From positions 3,906,001 to 3,970,000 of the forward strand of contig VLJF02000033.1 in the NCBI GenBank assembly GCA_008360975.2: a stretch of DNA of 64,000 nucleotides. Direction: 5' to 3'. A model generated the notes under the pieces. The model worked only from the letters and a program-made list of their open reading frames with translations. It was not told the origin of the DNA and made no database searches. Source of the stretch: Lichenostomus cassidix. Lineage: Eukaryota; Chordata; Aves; Passeriformes; Meliphagidae. This document shows positions 12,601 to 24,800 of this stretch, piece after piece (position 1 is the first letter of the stretch; each line of letters begins with the position of its first letter). A program made the translations under genes and the position numbers.

Positions 12601-15600
12601 TGGGGTTTTTATTGCGGATTTTGGGGGGGTTTGGGGTCCCCGAAGCAGACTGGGGGGTCCCAAAGGGGATTTTAGGATTCCCAAAGTGGATTTTAGGGTT
12701 CCCAAAGCAGATTTTGGGGTCCCCGGGAAGGACTTTGAGGTTTTTACGGCAATTCTGCAGTCCTTGAATTGGATTTTTAGGGCTTCCAGGGCGAATTATG
12801 CAATTTTCTGGGGCTTTGCAGGAGGATTTCTTGGGTTTTTAGGGTTCCTGAAGCAGATTTTGGGGTTCCCAAAGGTGATTTTGGGGGATTCTGTGGTCGC
12901 CGAGGCAGATTTTGGGGATACCAAAGGGGTTTTTGGGGTTTCTGAAGCAGATTTTAGGGTTCCCAAAGGGGTTTTTGGGGCTCCTGAAGCAAATTTTGGG
13001 GTTCCCAAAGGTGATTTTGGGGTCCCTGAAGCAGATTTTGGGGATCCCAAAGGGGTTTTTGGGGTTTCTGAAGCAGATTTTGGGGTCCCCAGGGGATTTT
13101 GGGGCTCACCTTGATGTCGGAGGCGTTCTCCAGCATGGCCTGGCGCGAGGACAGCTCAGCCTGGGACACGGCGAAGTCGCTGTCCCCCGAGGCTGCCGCG
13201 GCTCTCAGCGACGCCACCTGGCGCTCGTACTCCGCCTGGGCGGGGCAGGGGGGGCGTGGTCAGCAATGGACACGCCCACAGCGAGGCCACGCCCCCGTTA
13301 AACCACACCCGTTTTGGGAAACAACATGCAGGGCTAAGCCACACCCACTATGCCAAACCACACCCCACTAAGCCACACCCACATCATTAAGTCACAGCCC
13401 AGAAAAAGCCACACCTACTAGTCAAAGCCACACCCCCTTAAGCCACACCCACCCAGTTAAGCCACATTATACATTAAGCCACACCCACCCCACCCAGCCA
13501 CACCCCTTTAAGCCACGCCCACATCATGAAAACATATATGCTCATTAGACCACGCCCACTAGTCTCAGCCACACCCCATTAAGCCACGCCCAGAATCAGC
13601 CACACCTGTTAAACCACACCCACATCATTAAAACAAGTCCCGTATTAAGCCACACCCACTATTCCCAGCCACACCCCACAAAGCCACACCCATTATCAGG
13701 CCACACCCACAAACCACACCCATAAAACCACGCCCCCTCACCTGCTTCTTCAGCTTTTTCTTCTCCTTCTTGCTGACTCGAGCGTCAGGCCCCGCCCTCG
13801 GCCCCGCCCCCTCCTCCTCCTCCTGTGGGAAAACCCAAAAATAGCCTCAGGGATCCCAAAAATAGCTTCAGGGATCCCAAAAATAGCCTTAGGGAGCCCA
13901 AAAATATCATCAGGGATCCCAAAATTACCCCTGAATACCCACAGGAACCCCAAAAATGTCTTCAGGGATCCCAAAAATAACCTCAGGAATCCCAAAAATA
14001 TCTTCAGGGATCCCAAAAATGGCCTCAAGGATCCCAAAAATGGCCTCAAGGATCCCAAAAATAGCCTCAAGGATCCCAAAATTACCCCTAAATACCCACA
14101 GGAACCCCAAAATATCCTCAGGGATCCCAAAAATGTCTTCAGGGACCCTAAAAATAGCCTCAGGGATCCCAAAAATATCCTCAGGGATTCCAAAAATATT
14201 CTCAGGGATCCCAAAATTACCCCAAAAATACACCCAGAGAGCTCATAATATCCTCAGTGAGCCCAAAATACAACCAGGAACTCCAAAATTACCCCTAAAT
14301 ACCCTCAGGGAACCCAAAATACCCTCAGGGAGCCCAAAAATATCCCCAGGAACCCCAAAAATAACCCTGAAAAACCTTCAGGGACCCCAAAACACATTAA
14401 GGGACCCCAAATCCAACCCCAAACTCACATTGTCACTTCCTTTCCGGGTCTTTTCCTCTTCCTCCTCATCTTCCTCTTCCTCATCCCTCAGAGCTCCAAA
14501 TTTGTTCTGTCACAGAATGGGGGAAAAATCCCAAATTTCAGGGTTTTAAGCAGAAAAAAAATCCCATAAAAGAATCCCAAAAAACCCCAAAAATAAAAAA
14601 AACCCAACCAAGTTTTAGGGTTTCAAGCCCCTTAAAAAAAAGCCCTAAAAACCCCAAAAATCAAAGAAAAATCCCAAATTTTCCCCCCTTTACCTTCCTG
14701 TTCTTAGCCTCCTCAGAGCCTTCAGCCTCATCCTCGCTGAGGGATTTGCCCTGAGCATTTTGAGGACAAAAACAACAAAATTTGGAATATTTCAGGATTC
14801 CCCCTAGATCTGGGATCCTCAAAAGTGGGGAAAAAAAACCCCAAAAATGAGGAAAATCCCCAAATCCTTCACCTGTTTCTTCCCTTTGGGTTTTTCATTT
14901 TTGCCTTTCTTCTTTTTCTTCTCAGCCTCTTCTTCCTCCTGTTGGGAATTCCCAAAATTTTGGGGTTTTTTCCCAAGGATTTTGGGGTTTCCTTCAGGAA
15001 TTTGGGGTTTCTTTCAGGATTTTGAGGTTTTTCTCCAAAATTTTTGGGTTTTTTCCCCACGAATTTTACTTTTTTTTTTCCCCAAAGATTTTGCATTTTG
15101 TCTCAAGGGATTTTGGGATTTTTTTCAAAGGATTTTGGGACTTTTTTTCCAGGAATTTTGGGTGTTTTTTCCCAAAGATTTTAGGGTTTTTCCCACAGAT
15201 TTTGGGAAGTTTTAACCCCACCTTGTTGCTTTTCCCCTTGGGGATCTTTTTATTCTTTTCCTTCTCCTTTTCTTCCTCTTCCTCCTCTTCTTCCTCACTC
15301 TGCTCCTGGCTCAGCGCAGCAAAGACATTCCCACCCTAAAAAAGGAAAAAAAACCCAAAATATCCAATATTTCCTCAAATTCCAGTTCCTCACAGCTTTA
15401 ACACCCACCAAATACCCTAAAATTTGGGGAATTATTGCATTTTCTCCCATTTTTGGCAAAGTTTTCCTTCCAAATTCCCTCCACATTTTGGGGTTTTCCC
15501 TCCTATTTTCGGGTTTTTCCTCTGTTTTGAGATCTTCCTCTCCTATTTTGGTATTTTCCTCTCATTCTGGGGTTCCTTCTCTGCATTTTGGGGTTTTTTT

Positions 15601-18485
15601 TTTCTCATTTCCAATCTCTTTTCCCACCAGTTTTGGTTTCTTTCCCAAATTTTGTGTCTGTCTCTCACATTTTGGGTTCCTCTCCCTCTATTTCAGAATC
15701 TTTCCCTATTTTTAGACTTCTTTATTTTAACATATTTTCCTTATTTTTGGGAATCTTCCCCCTTATTTTAGGGGTTTTTTTTCTTTAAATTGGAGTCTTT
15801 GTCTCCTATTTCAGTTCCATTTCTATTTATTTCAAAACTTTCCCTCCCCATTTTGAAATCCTTTTCTTATTTTAGGACTTTCCTTACTTTAGCACTTTTT
15901 CCATTTGATTTTAAGTTAATTCTTCATAATTTAGAATATTTTCCCTTCATTTTGGACTCCTCTCCCCCTATTTCAAAGCCCCCCACCCAAATTTCAGGGT
16001 CCCTCCCCCTCATATTGAAACCCTTCCCACATTTTGGGTTTTTTTTCCCAAATTTCCCATTTCCCACCCCAAATTTTAATTTTTCCTCTCCCTCACCTTC
16101 CTCCTCCTCCCTCCTTTCCTCGCCGCCGGAGCTGTGGGAACAATCTGGGGTCACCAAGGGGTCAAAATCCCCCCCAGGACCCCAAAATTCCCTCCCAGAC
16201 CTTCCTCCTCCTCCTCCTCGGAATCCGCAGCAACCAATGCCTGCAGCCGCCGGCTAAGCTCCTCCTCTTCCGGCTCAGGCTCCGCCCCCTTGGCCCTCCG
16301 CCCTTCCTTCCGCCGCTCGCGCTTCCGCCGGGAGGCCTGAGGGGTTAATTAACTTCTAATTAGCGTTAATTGGCCCTTAATTAGTGCCTTGATTAGCTCC
16401 CCTGGGACTTGGATTCATGGAGGGTTTGGCTCTGCCCGCTCTGGCCACGCCCACTTTAGCTCCTCCCATTAGGCACCACCCATTTAGGCCACTCCCCCCT
16501 TTGCCACACCCTTTTGGTGTCTCTAAGCCACACCCCTTTAGGCCCCTCCCCCTTCTGCCACACCCCCTTAAGCCCCTCCCCTCACCACCAGAAACCAGGC
16601 TCTCCCCTCCTGGCCACACCCACTTAAGCTCCTCCCCTTCCCGCCACACCCCTTTAAGCCCCGCCCACTCCCGGCCCATTAGCTCCACCCACTTTTCCCT
16701 GCCACACACTTTAGCCTTTAAGCCCCACCCATTAAATCCTCTCCTACACTGGCCACACCCCTTTAAGCCCCACCCCTAATTCCACACCCATTAAGCTCCT
16801 CCCCTTAAGCCACACCCCTTTAAGCCCCACCCACTCACTGCCCATTAGCTCCACCCACTTTCTCCCTGCCCCACCCCTTTAAGCCCCACCCAGTCAATCC
16901 CCTCCTATTCTGGCCACACCCCTTTAAGCCCCGCCTCTTTTCAATGCCAATCACTTTCTGCTCCTCCCCTTTTAACATGTAACTCCTCCCCATTTAGCCC
17001 CTCCCTTTTAGGCCACGCCCCCTTTTAGCTCCTCCCATTCTATTTGTTAATCCCTTCCCTTAATCCCCACCCTCTTTAGCCCCTCCCCCTTTAGCCACAC
17101 CCTTTTAAGCCCCTCCCCTCACAAGCCCCGCCCCTAATTAACGCTAATTAACCCTAATTAACCTGAGGTTGGGGAGGTCCCTCCTTCTCAGGGCTCTGGG
17201 GTTGCTCAGCCGGCGTCGCCTTCTCCTCCTCGGCCAATTCCTCGAAAAACTGAGGGGAAATTTGGGAATTTTGGGATTTTTGGGATTTTGGGAAGGGCAG
17301 GGGATTTGGGGAAGGTCAAAAGTCAAAGGTCACTCACGGATTTTTTGCTCCTCCGGTCCTTCTTGCCCTTCTTGACCGGAGTGTCTGAGGGGGAAAAGGG
17401 TCTGGGGTGTCCCAAAATCCAAGGATTTAGGGGAAAAATCCCTTCCCGGAATTTGGGGTTTGCTCTTTAGTGCAGGCCGGGGTACAAAAAGGGGGATTGT
17501 CCCAAAAAAGGGGGATTTTTGACCAAAAAAAAGGGGGATTTTTGACAAAAAAAGGGGGATTTTTGACAAAAAAGGGGGATTTTTGACAAAAAAAAGGGAT
17601 TTCCCCTCATAAAAAGAGGGATTCTCCACAGAAAAAGGAGAATTTCCCCTCATAGAAAGGGGAATTTTCCACAAAAAAAGGGGGAATTTCCCTCATGGAA
17701 AGAGGGGATTCTCTGCCAAAAAAAGGGAGATTTCCCCTCACAGAAAGGGAGAATTCTCCACAGAAAGAAGAGAATTTTTCCATCAGAGAAAAGAGGGATT
17801 TCCCCTCACAGAAAGTGGGGATTCACTACCAAAAAAAGGGAGATTTCCCTTCATGGAAAGGAAGGATTTTCCACAGAAAAAGAGGTTTTGGGGGATTTCC
17901 CCTCATGGAAAAGAAGGATTCTCCACAGAAAAAGAAGGAATTTCCCCTCACAGAGAAAGGAGTTCACAGAAAAGGAGGATTTCCCCTCATGGAAAGGAAA
18001 GATTCTCCACAGAAAAATGAGGATTTCCCCTCACGGAAAGTGGGGATTCTCCACAGAAAAAGAGGAATTTCCCCTCACGGAAAGGGGTCGAACCCTCCTC
18101 CCCCTCATTTCCCAGGGGGTCCTGGAGGTCTCATCTCGAGGGCTTCCCCCTATTCCCGACCCAATCCCGGTGATCCTGAGGGATTCCCATCCCGGGATTT
18201 CCCCGCTTCCCGCTCCCCGAAATCCCGGTAATCCTGAGGGGATCCTGAGGGGATCCTGAGGGGATCCTGAGGGGATCCTGAGGGGATCCCAATCCCGGAC
18301 TTTCCCCCAATCCCGAGGGTCCCATCCCGGGGGTCTCCCCTCAGTCCCGGGGGTCTCATCCCGGCGGTCCCATCCCGGATTTCCCCCAAATTCCCGGTTT
18401 TCCCCTCCATCCCGGGGGTCTCACCCTCCTCGCCCCCCTTCCATTCCTCCTGCTTGGCCCCCGCCTGCCGCGCTCCCTTCGGCAT
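3676..18485 (-). CDS. ABCF1: ABCF1, ATP-binding cassette F1 (ABC50), complete in 26 coding exons
   Basis: ABCF1 is a soluble ABC ATPase that binds eIF2 and ribosomes and promotes translation initiation. Coding exons in transcript order: 18485-18425, 17384-17338, 17249-17163, 16336-16201, 16131-16097, 15335-15222, 14938-14873, 14750-14694, 14506-14429, 13822-13742, 13235-13110, 12397-12297, 11864-11779, 11027-10888, 10381-10233, 9520-9437, 8975-8851, 8170-8058, 7382-7211, 6529-6455, 6169-6099, 5625-5593, 5028-4860, 4311-4247, 3997-3925, 3842-3676. All junctions are in phase and sum to 2511 nt (836 aa; human about 845). The N-terminal third is Lys/Glu-rich. NBD1 has GPNGKGKT (~327), SGGWR (~444) and DEPTNHLD (~467). 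NBD2 has GPNGVGKST (~649), SGGQ (~735) and DEPTNNLD (~758). The donor after 17163 is a weak GTTAAT. The start matches MPK at the family N-terminus. It is divergent from GNL1. Confidence 0.97.
4700..5470. repeat. Exon-edge repeats on both sides of ABCF1 coding exon 23 (5028-4860)
   Basis: On the donor side, the exon end reading TTGCCAAATTATCGG plus its donor recurs as diverged copies near 4706-4760 and 4788-4850. On the acceptor side, the exon start (AAAATCGGGTTCTTCAACC, minus strand) plus its acceptor recurs, increasingly diverged, near 5105, 5185, 5262, 5350 and 5430, each followed by a GGGGCGTGGTCAG-like block. The period is about 80-90 bp. Confidence 0.8.
6200..8050. repeat. Low-complexity and short-unit repeats in ABCF1 introns
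   Basis: Introns flanking coding exons 19 and 20 are built of 10-25 bp units: GGGGATTTTTTTGG (6240-6450), CCCCAAATTTCC (6610-7200), GGAATTTTTGGGG (7390-7760) and ATCCCAGGATTTTGGGGCT (7770-8045). All long open frames here are shadows of the repeats. Confidence 0.8.
8290..8790. repeat. ABCF1 intron with T/C-rich repeats and a copy of an exon end
   Basis: TTCCCATTTTTC-type units fill the intron. At about 8640-8705 there is a diverged copy of the 3' end of coding exon 17 with its donor (real copy about 8840-8905); both read CACTGTAATT(G/C)CC then AGTGCAGCC on the plus strand. Confidence 0.7.
9530..10175. repeat. ABCF1 intron minisatellite plus a duplicated half exon
   Basis: From 9530 to 10060 a 10-14 bp unit (GGATACACCTGG, GGGGACACCTGG) repeats dozens of times. 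Immediately beyond, 10098-10175 is a diverged copy of the 3' half of coding exon 15 with its donor (real copy 10230-10312); TCACCTGGCCA and GTTCTGCATTTCC are shared. Confidence 0.82.
10390..10885. repeat. ABCF1 intron minisatellite, CAGGTGTGCCC/CAGGTGTATCC unit
   Basis: A unit of 10-12 bp repeats about 40 times between coding exons 15 and 14. Confidence 0.9.
11040..11775. repeat. ABCF1 intron: exon-start copies followed by CAGGTGT minisatellite
   Basis: Two copies of the 5' part of coding exon 14 with its acceptor lie at about 11113-11178 (nearly identical to 10980-11040) and about 11238-11292 (diverged). From 11300 to 11770 a CAGGTGTATCTCAGGTGTGCCC-type array fills the rest of the intron. 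Confidence 0.85.
12420..13095. repeat. ABCF1 intron minisatellite, about 30 bp unit
   Basis: Units of the type TTTTGGGGTTCCCAAAGCAG and GGGGTTCCTGAAGCAGA alternate about 20 times between coding exons 12 and 11. Confidence 0.85.
13265..13740. repeat. ABCF1 intron repeat, AAGCCACACCCAC unit
   Basis: Short C/A-rich units (AAGCCACACCCACTA and variants) with occasional CATTAAG spacers. Confidence 0.85.
13840..14420. repeat. ABCF1 intron minisatellite, CAGGGATCCCAAAAATA unit
   Basis: A unit of about 21 bp repeats roughly 25 times between coding exons 10 and 9. Confidence 0.88.
16360..17150. repeat. ABCF1 intron, TTTAAGCCCCACCCAC-type repeat with TTAATTA ends
   Basis: The intron between coding exons 4 and 3 is built of short C-rich units. 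Both ends of the intron carry clusters of TTAATTA (16345-16385 and 17135-17160). Confidence 0.8.
17470..18105. repeat. ABCF1 intron 1 minisatellite, GGATTTCCCCTCA/GGATTCTCCACAG units
   Basis: A composite unit of about 44-60 bp (GGATTCTCCACAGAAAAAGA plus GGATTTCCCCTCACGGAAAG) repeats about 14 times between coding exons 1 and 2. Confidence 0.88.
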
Positions 18486-18836
18486 GGCCTGGCACCGCGC
18501 ACTGCGCATGCGCACCCACCGCGGCCCCGCGCCGCTTCCGGGCAGCACCGCCGCTCCCCATTGGTCCGCTCTCACTCAAGCCCCGCCCACCCTCCACACG
18601 CCCCTCCTCCTATTCGCTCTCGCCTGTTGGTCCCGCCCACCCGTGAGGTAACTCGCTTTCCTATTGGTTGATCCCGCCCCGCCCAGTGTCGTGCGCTGCT
18701 ATTAGTTCGCTTAGCTGTCAATCACCACGCTGCCCTGCGGCCTTGCGGTTTCCCATTGGCTCCTCCCCCGTAGTGTCTCCGCCCCTTCTCTCCTATTGGT
18801 GGAGCGAGGCTCCGCCCAGTCCCGTGAGCTCCCGTC
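18486..18836. promoter_or_regulatory. Bidirectional CpG-rich promoter between ABCF1 and GNL1
   Basis: Only 351 bp separate the two start codons. The stretch holds at least four ATTGG (inverted CCAAT, NF-Y type) boxes, near 18559, 18663, 18754 and 18796, and many CpGs. There is no TATA box, as expected for divergent housekeeping genes. ABCF1 and GNL1 are close and divergent in human too (with PRR3 between). Confidence 0.75.
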
Positions 18837-21800
18837 ATGCCCCGCAAGCTGCCGTTCAGCGCCAAGCGGAAAAAGCAGCAGCTCCGGGATCGGCGGGAGC
18901 GGAAACGGGGCGGTGAGGGGAGGGCGGTGAGGGAGGGGAACCCTCGGGATGTGGGGAGAGAGATCCCCGGGAATGAGGGCGGGAAACCCTGGGAATGGGG
19001 ATAGGGATGGAAGGGGCTGGGAGTCCCGGGAAGGAGGGCTGGTAGTCCCGGAATTGGGGGAGATAAACCCCCGGGAATGAGGGCTGGGAACCCTCGGGAT
19101 ATAGAGAGAGAAATCCCCGGGAATGGGAATAGGAACTCACCGGGATTTGGGGATAAGGATGGCAGAGAAGAATCCCTGAAAAAAGGGAGAAAAAGCCCTC
19201 CCGGGATGGAGACGGAGATCCCCGGGATGGTGACAGGGACCCTCAGGATGCCACCCGCAGGATGGTGACAGGGAAATCCCGGGATAGTGACAGGGAAATC
19301 CCGGGACAGAATCCTCTGGAAGTTTCCAGAACCCCCTAATTCCATCCCTCGCTGGCCGCAGATGCCCCGGCAGGACCTGCCCAGGGTCCCGGCAGCCGCA
19401 GCGGGAGCCGCGAGAGAGGCGGCGATGGTCCTCCTGGAGACCCCCCGGCTGAGCCTGCCGCGCCTCCCCGGCGCCACGACCCCGGCAGGTACCGAGGGGC
19501 AGCGGGAGATGTGGGGAGGGGTCGGGGTTTGGGGGGAATTAATCGGGAATTAGGGAAAACGCTTGGGTTTTGGCTGGAGTTTGAAATGGGGGAAAGCCCG
19601 GACTGGATTTATGCTGGAATTGGAAATGGAGGAAAGCCCGGACTGGATTTCCGCTGGAATTTAAAATGGGGAAAGCCTAAACTGGATTTGGGCTGGAATT
19701 GGAAGTGGAGGAAAGCCTGGACTGGATTTCAGCTGGAATTGGAAGTAGAGGAAAGCCCGGACTAGATTTCCGCTGGAATTTAAAATGGGGAAAGCCTGGA
19801 CTGGCTTTCAGCTGGAATTGGAAGAAAGCACGGATTGGATTTGGGCTGGAATTGGAAGTGGAGGAAAGCCTGGACTGGATTTAGGCGGGAATTGGATTGG
19901 GGAAAAGCCTGGACTGGATTTTCATTGAAATCTGGAAGGGAATAAAAATCCAGAGTGGATTTTGTCTGGAATCCAAGATGAGGAACGAAAACCTGGACTG
20001 GAATCTGGATTGAGAAAAGCTGGACTCAATCAAACCTGGGATCTGAAATGAGAGAACCTGGACTGGATTTTATCTGGAATCTAAAATGAGGGAAAACCCG
20101 GCCTGGATTTTACCCTAAATCCAGACTGGAAGGAAAACCTGGTCTGGATTTCAGTTGGAATCGAGACCAAGGGCAAACCCAGCCTGGATTTCTGCTGGAA
20201 TTCAGACCAAGGGAAAACCTGGTCTGGATTTCACCTATAATCCAGGCTGGAAGGAAAATCCAGCCTGGATTTCACCCAAAATTCTGACTGGAAGGAAAAC
20301 CTGGCCTGGATTTCACCCAAAATCCAGCCTGGAAGGAAAACCCGCCCTGGATTCCAGCCACACCCAGGGGTCTCCAGGCCCTGCAGGGTGTCCAGCGGCA
20401 GGTTGGTGACCCCAGTGTCCCTCCAGGTTCCGGCTGCAGCTGGGAGGACCTCGGGCTGAGGCTCTGGAGAGGAGCAAGAGAAGAGCCCAGGAGGAGCTGC
20501 TGGAGCTTCTGCCGGACAGTGCCTTGGAGCTCGAGCCAGACAGTGTCTATGGGCCTGGTGAGGGGGGAGTGACCACTGGGAGGGGCAAAATGGCCACTGG
20601 GAGGGGTGGAGTGACCACTTGGAGGGGTTCATTGGCTACTGGGAGGGGTTAATTGACTACTGGGAGGAGTTAGTTGACCACTTGGAGGAATTAACTGACT
20701 GCTGGGAGCAGCTAATTGGCTATGGGGAGGAGCTAATTGACCACTGGGAGGAGTTAGTTGGCTACTGGGAGGAGTTAATTGATTGCAGAGAAGAGTTGAT
20801 TAATTACTGAGAGGAGTTAATTGGCTTTTGGGAGGCGTAATTCATTAGTGGGAGGAGTTAATTGACTATTGAGCAGAGCTAATTGACCACAGGGTGGAAT
20901 TAATTGTCCCAGGAAAGGATAAAGTTACCACTGGAAGGACTCAAGTGGCCCCTGAGAGGGACAAACCCCCCTGAGGGACCCCAAACCCCCCCGAGGGTGG
21001 CCCTGTGACCCCGAGTGACCCCTTGGATGTCCCCAGGGCTGGACTTTCCCCGCCGCCCCCCCTGGAGTTTCGGGATGAACCCCGAGGAGCTGCGGGTGAA
21101 GGAGGAAGCAGCGTTTGGGGACTTCCTGAGGGCTTTGGGACACCGAGGGGACAAGGGGGACACCAGTGGGGACACTAATGGGGACCTGGCGCCTTTCGAG
21201 CACAACCTGGAGGTGAGAGGGGATGGGGTGGTTGGGGGTGGTTTGGGGACGTTGGGGACATCAGGGGGATTGGGGGCATTGGGGACATTAATGGGGACAT
21301 TGAGGATATTGAGGGTATTGGGGACATTGGGGACATTTGGGGGATATTGGAAATATTTTGGACATTGGGGACACTAAGGGTGTTGGGGACATTGGGGGCA
21401 TTGGAGATATTGGAGACATTTGGGACATTTGGGGACATTAGGGACACCTTGGGGACTGTGAGGAGGTGGCACGAGGCTCACAGGCCACCCCAGGGGCTCT
21501 CAGGCACACAGAGGTGACCCTGCTGTCCCCAAATTGTCCCCAGACGTGGCGCCAGCTGTGGCGAGTGCTGGAGATGTCTGACGTCGTGCTGCTGATCGCC
21601 GACGCTCGGCACCCGGTAAGGGGGGCTGGGGGTCACCTGGGGGTCACTTGGGGGTCACCTGGGGGTCCTGAATCCCCCCAGGGCCACATTGACCTCTCCT
21701 CTGTCACCTGGGGGTCACTTGAGGGTCACCTGAGGGTCACCTGGGCGTCCTGAAATCCCCTCAGGGCCACATCGACCTCTCCTCTGTCACCTGAGGATCT

Positions 21801-24800
21801 CCTGGGGGTCCTGAACCCTCCTCGGTCATCTGGGAGTCCCTAGATGTCCAAAGCCACACTGGCCCCTTGTGTCACCCCAAGGGTGTCCAGGACCCTCCAG
21901 TGACCCCCTGTCCCCCTCAAACCTGTCCATATCAATGTCCCCAAGTGTCCAGGACCCCCCAGTGACCTCCCCCCAGGAGTGTCCAGGACCCCCCAGTGAC
22001 CCCTCAAACCCCCCCAGACACATCCATATCGGTGTCCCCAAACCCTCAATGACCCCCTGACCCCCCCAAACCTGTCCATGTCAATGTCCCCAAACCCCCA
22101 GGACCCCCCAGTGACCCCTGAAACCCCCCAAACACATCCATATTGGTGTCCCCAAACCCTCAATGACCCTCCTCACCCCCAAACACATCCACATCGATGT
22201 CCCCAAACCCCCAGGTCCCCCCTGACCCCGCTGTCCCCCCAGGCCCTGTCGGTGCCCCCCGCCCTGGCCGCCCACGTGACGCAGGAATTGGGGAAGGGTC
22301 TCATCCTCATCCTCAACAAGGTGGACCTGACGCCCCCTGCGGTGGCAGTGGCCTGGAGTCACCTGCTGAGGGGACGTTTCAGTCCTGCTCGGGTTGTCCC
22401 TTTCAGCACGGCGCCGCCCCAAAGCGGGACCCCCGCCCCGGGTAATTTGGGGGGTTTTTGAGAGATTTGGGGTGGAATTGAGGGGGTTTGGGGTGGGATT
22501 GAGGGGGTTTGGGGTGACCTTGAAGGGACTTTGGGGTCCTGGTGGGCTTTTGGGGTGACATCTGGGGGGTTTGGGGTGGCAGTGGGGGATTTTTAGTCTT
22601 ACATTGGGTGGTTTTTGGAGTTGACTTGTGGGGATTTTAGGATGACATTGGGAGATTTTTGGAATGACTTAGAGCTTTTGGGGTAACATTAGAGGGGCTT
22701 TTAGGGTGACATTGGAGGGTTTTTAGAGTGATATTGGGGGCATTTTTGGGGTCCTGACCCCCCCACATTGCCCCCCAGGGCTGCAGAAGAAGCAGAAGAA
22801 GATGGGGAGTCGCTGGGGTCGCGCTGTGGGACCTCGACTGTTGCTGGAGGCCTGTGAGGACATTGTGGGGGGCGCAGGTCAGTGGCGAGGGGTCTCTGGG
22901 GGTCACCTGAGGGTCACCTGGGGGTCTCAGAGGGGTTTGGGAGACCTGGGATCACCTAGGGTGGAATTGGGGTTGGGGTCACCCATCCAGGCTGTGCCTG
23001 GGGCAGACCCTGCTTAGCTTTGTAATGGTGGGGGTGACCCAAGGGGGGCTCTGGGGGTCTTGGGGGGGCAGATGAGTTGGGAGAGGTCCCTGGGGGTCAC
23101 CTGGGGTCACCTGGAGGTCACCTGGGGGTCTCAGGGGGTCACCTGGGGGTCTCAGAGGGGTCTGGGAGACATGGGATCACCTAAGGGGGGGAATTGGGGT
23201 TGGGGTCACCCATCCAGGCTGTACCCGGGGCAGACCCTGCTTAGCTTTGTAATGGGAAGGGTGACCCAAGGGGGTCCCTGGGGTGTCCCTGAGTGTCCCC
23301 TCAGTGTCCCCTGGGTGCTCAGGGGGTCCCTGGGTGTCACAAAGCCATCCGAGTGTCCCCCTGGTGTCCCCTGGTCACTCTGGGCGTCCTTGGGATGCCC
23401 TGGGGTTGTCCTTAAATATTCCCCAGGTGTCCCCATGTCCTCTGAGTGCCACAGGGGTGTCCCTGAGCATCCCCCAGGTGTCCTATGGATGTCCCTGAGT
23501 GTCCCCCAGGTGTCCCCTGGGTGTTGTGGGACTCCCTGGTCACCCTGGGAGTCCCTGGGGTGTCCTGGGCTTGTCCCCAAGTGTCACCCCAGTGTCCCCA
23601 TGTCCCCTGGGGTGCCCCAAAGCCACCCCTGAGTGTCCCAAGGGTGCCCCAAAGCCACCCCTGAGTGTCCCAAGGGTGTCCCAAAGCCACCTCTGAGTGT
23701 CCCTGGTGTCCCCAGTGGACCTGTCGAGCTGGCGGGCGCGGCTGGAGAGAGCAGAGCAGCGGCCGGAGGAGGATGAGGAGGAGGAGGAGGAAGGGGAGGA
23801 AGCCCCGGGAGGTGACAATGACAGTGACGAGGACAGGGATGGAGCAATGGCGCCTCGGCAGTGGGAGAGATATCGGCATGGCGTCCTCACCCTGGGATGT
23901 GTCGGTGAGGGGCGTGGCTGCGGGGGGGCGTGGTCAGGGTGGGTGGATTTATGTGGGTGTGATCAGAGTGGGTGGAGCTAAAGTGGGTGTGGTCATGGTG
24001 GAACTACAAGGGGTGTAGTCATTGTGGGTGGAGCTAAAATAGGTGTGGCCACTAACTGTATCCCAAGTGGGTGTGGCTCACTCTAGGTGTATCCCAGCTG
24101 GGCGTGGCTCACCCTGGGTGTGGCTCAGTGTGGGTGTGGTTTAGAGGGGTGTGGCTGGCTCTGGGTGTGTCCCAGGTGGGCGTGGCTCAATGTGGGTGTG
24201 GCTTTAGGTGGGCGTGGCTCAATGTGGGTGTGGTTTTAGGTGGGCGTGGCTCAGTGTGGGTGTGGTTTAGAGGGGCGTGGCTCACTCTAGGTGTATCCCA
24301 GCTGGGCGTGGCTCAGTGTGGGTGTGGTCTAGACGGGCGTGGCTCACTCTGGGTGTGTTCCAGCTGGGCGTGGCTCACCCTGGCCCCGCCCTGCCCCGCC
24401 CAGGTCTGCCCAACGCCGGCAAATCCTCGGTGCTGAACGCGCTGCTGGGGCGTAGCGCGGTGGGCGTGTCCCGAGCTCCCGGCCGCACTCGCTACTTCCA
24501 GACTCACTTCCTGACGCCCACCGTGAGGCTCTGCGACTGCCCAGGCCTGGTGTTCCCTTCCCGGGCGCCGCCCGAGCTGCAGGTGAGCTCACCTGGACAG
24601 GTGGGACCTAAAGCCGTCCAGGTGTGATCTAAATCCATCCAGGTGTGACCATAACTTACCCAGATACAACCAAAATCCAGCCAGGTGTGATCCCAAACCA
24701 TCCAGGTGTTACCCTGAACCATCCAGGTGTGACCTTGATCTGCCAGGTGTGACCCTAATCCATCCAGGTGTGATCTAAATCCAGCCAGGTGTGACCATAA

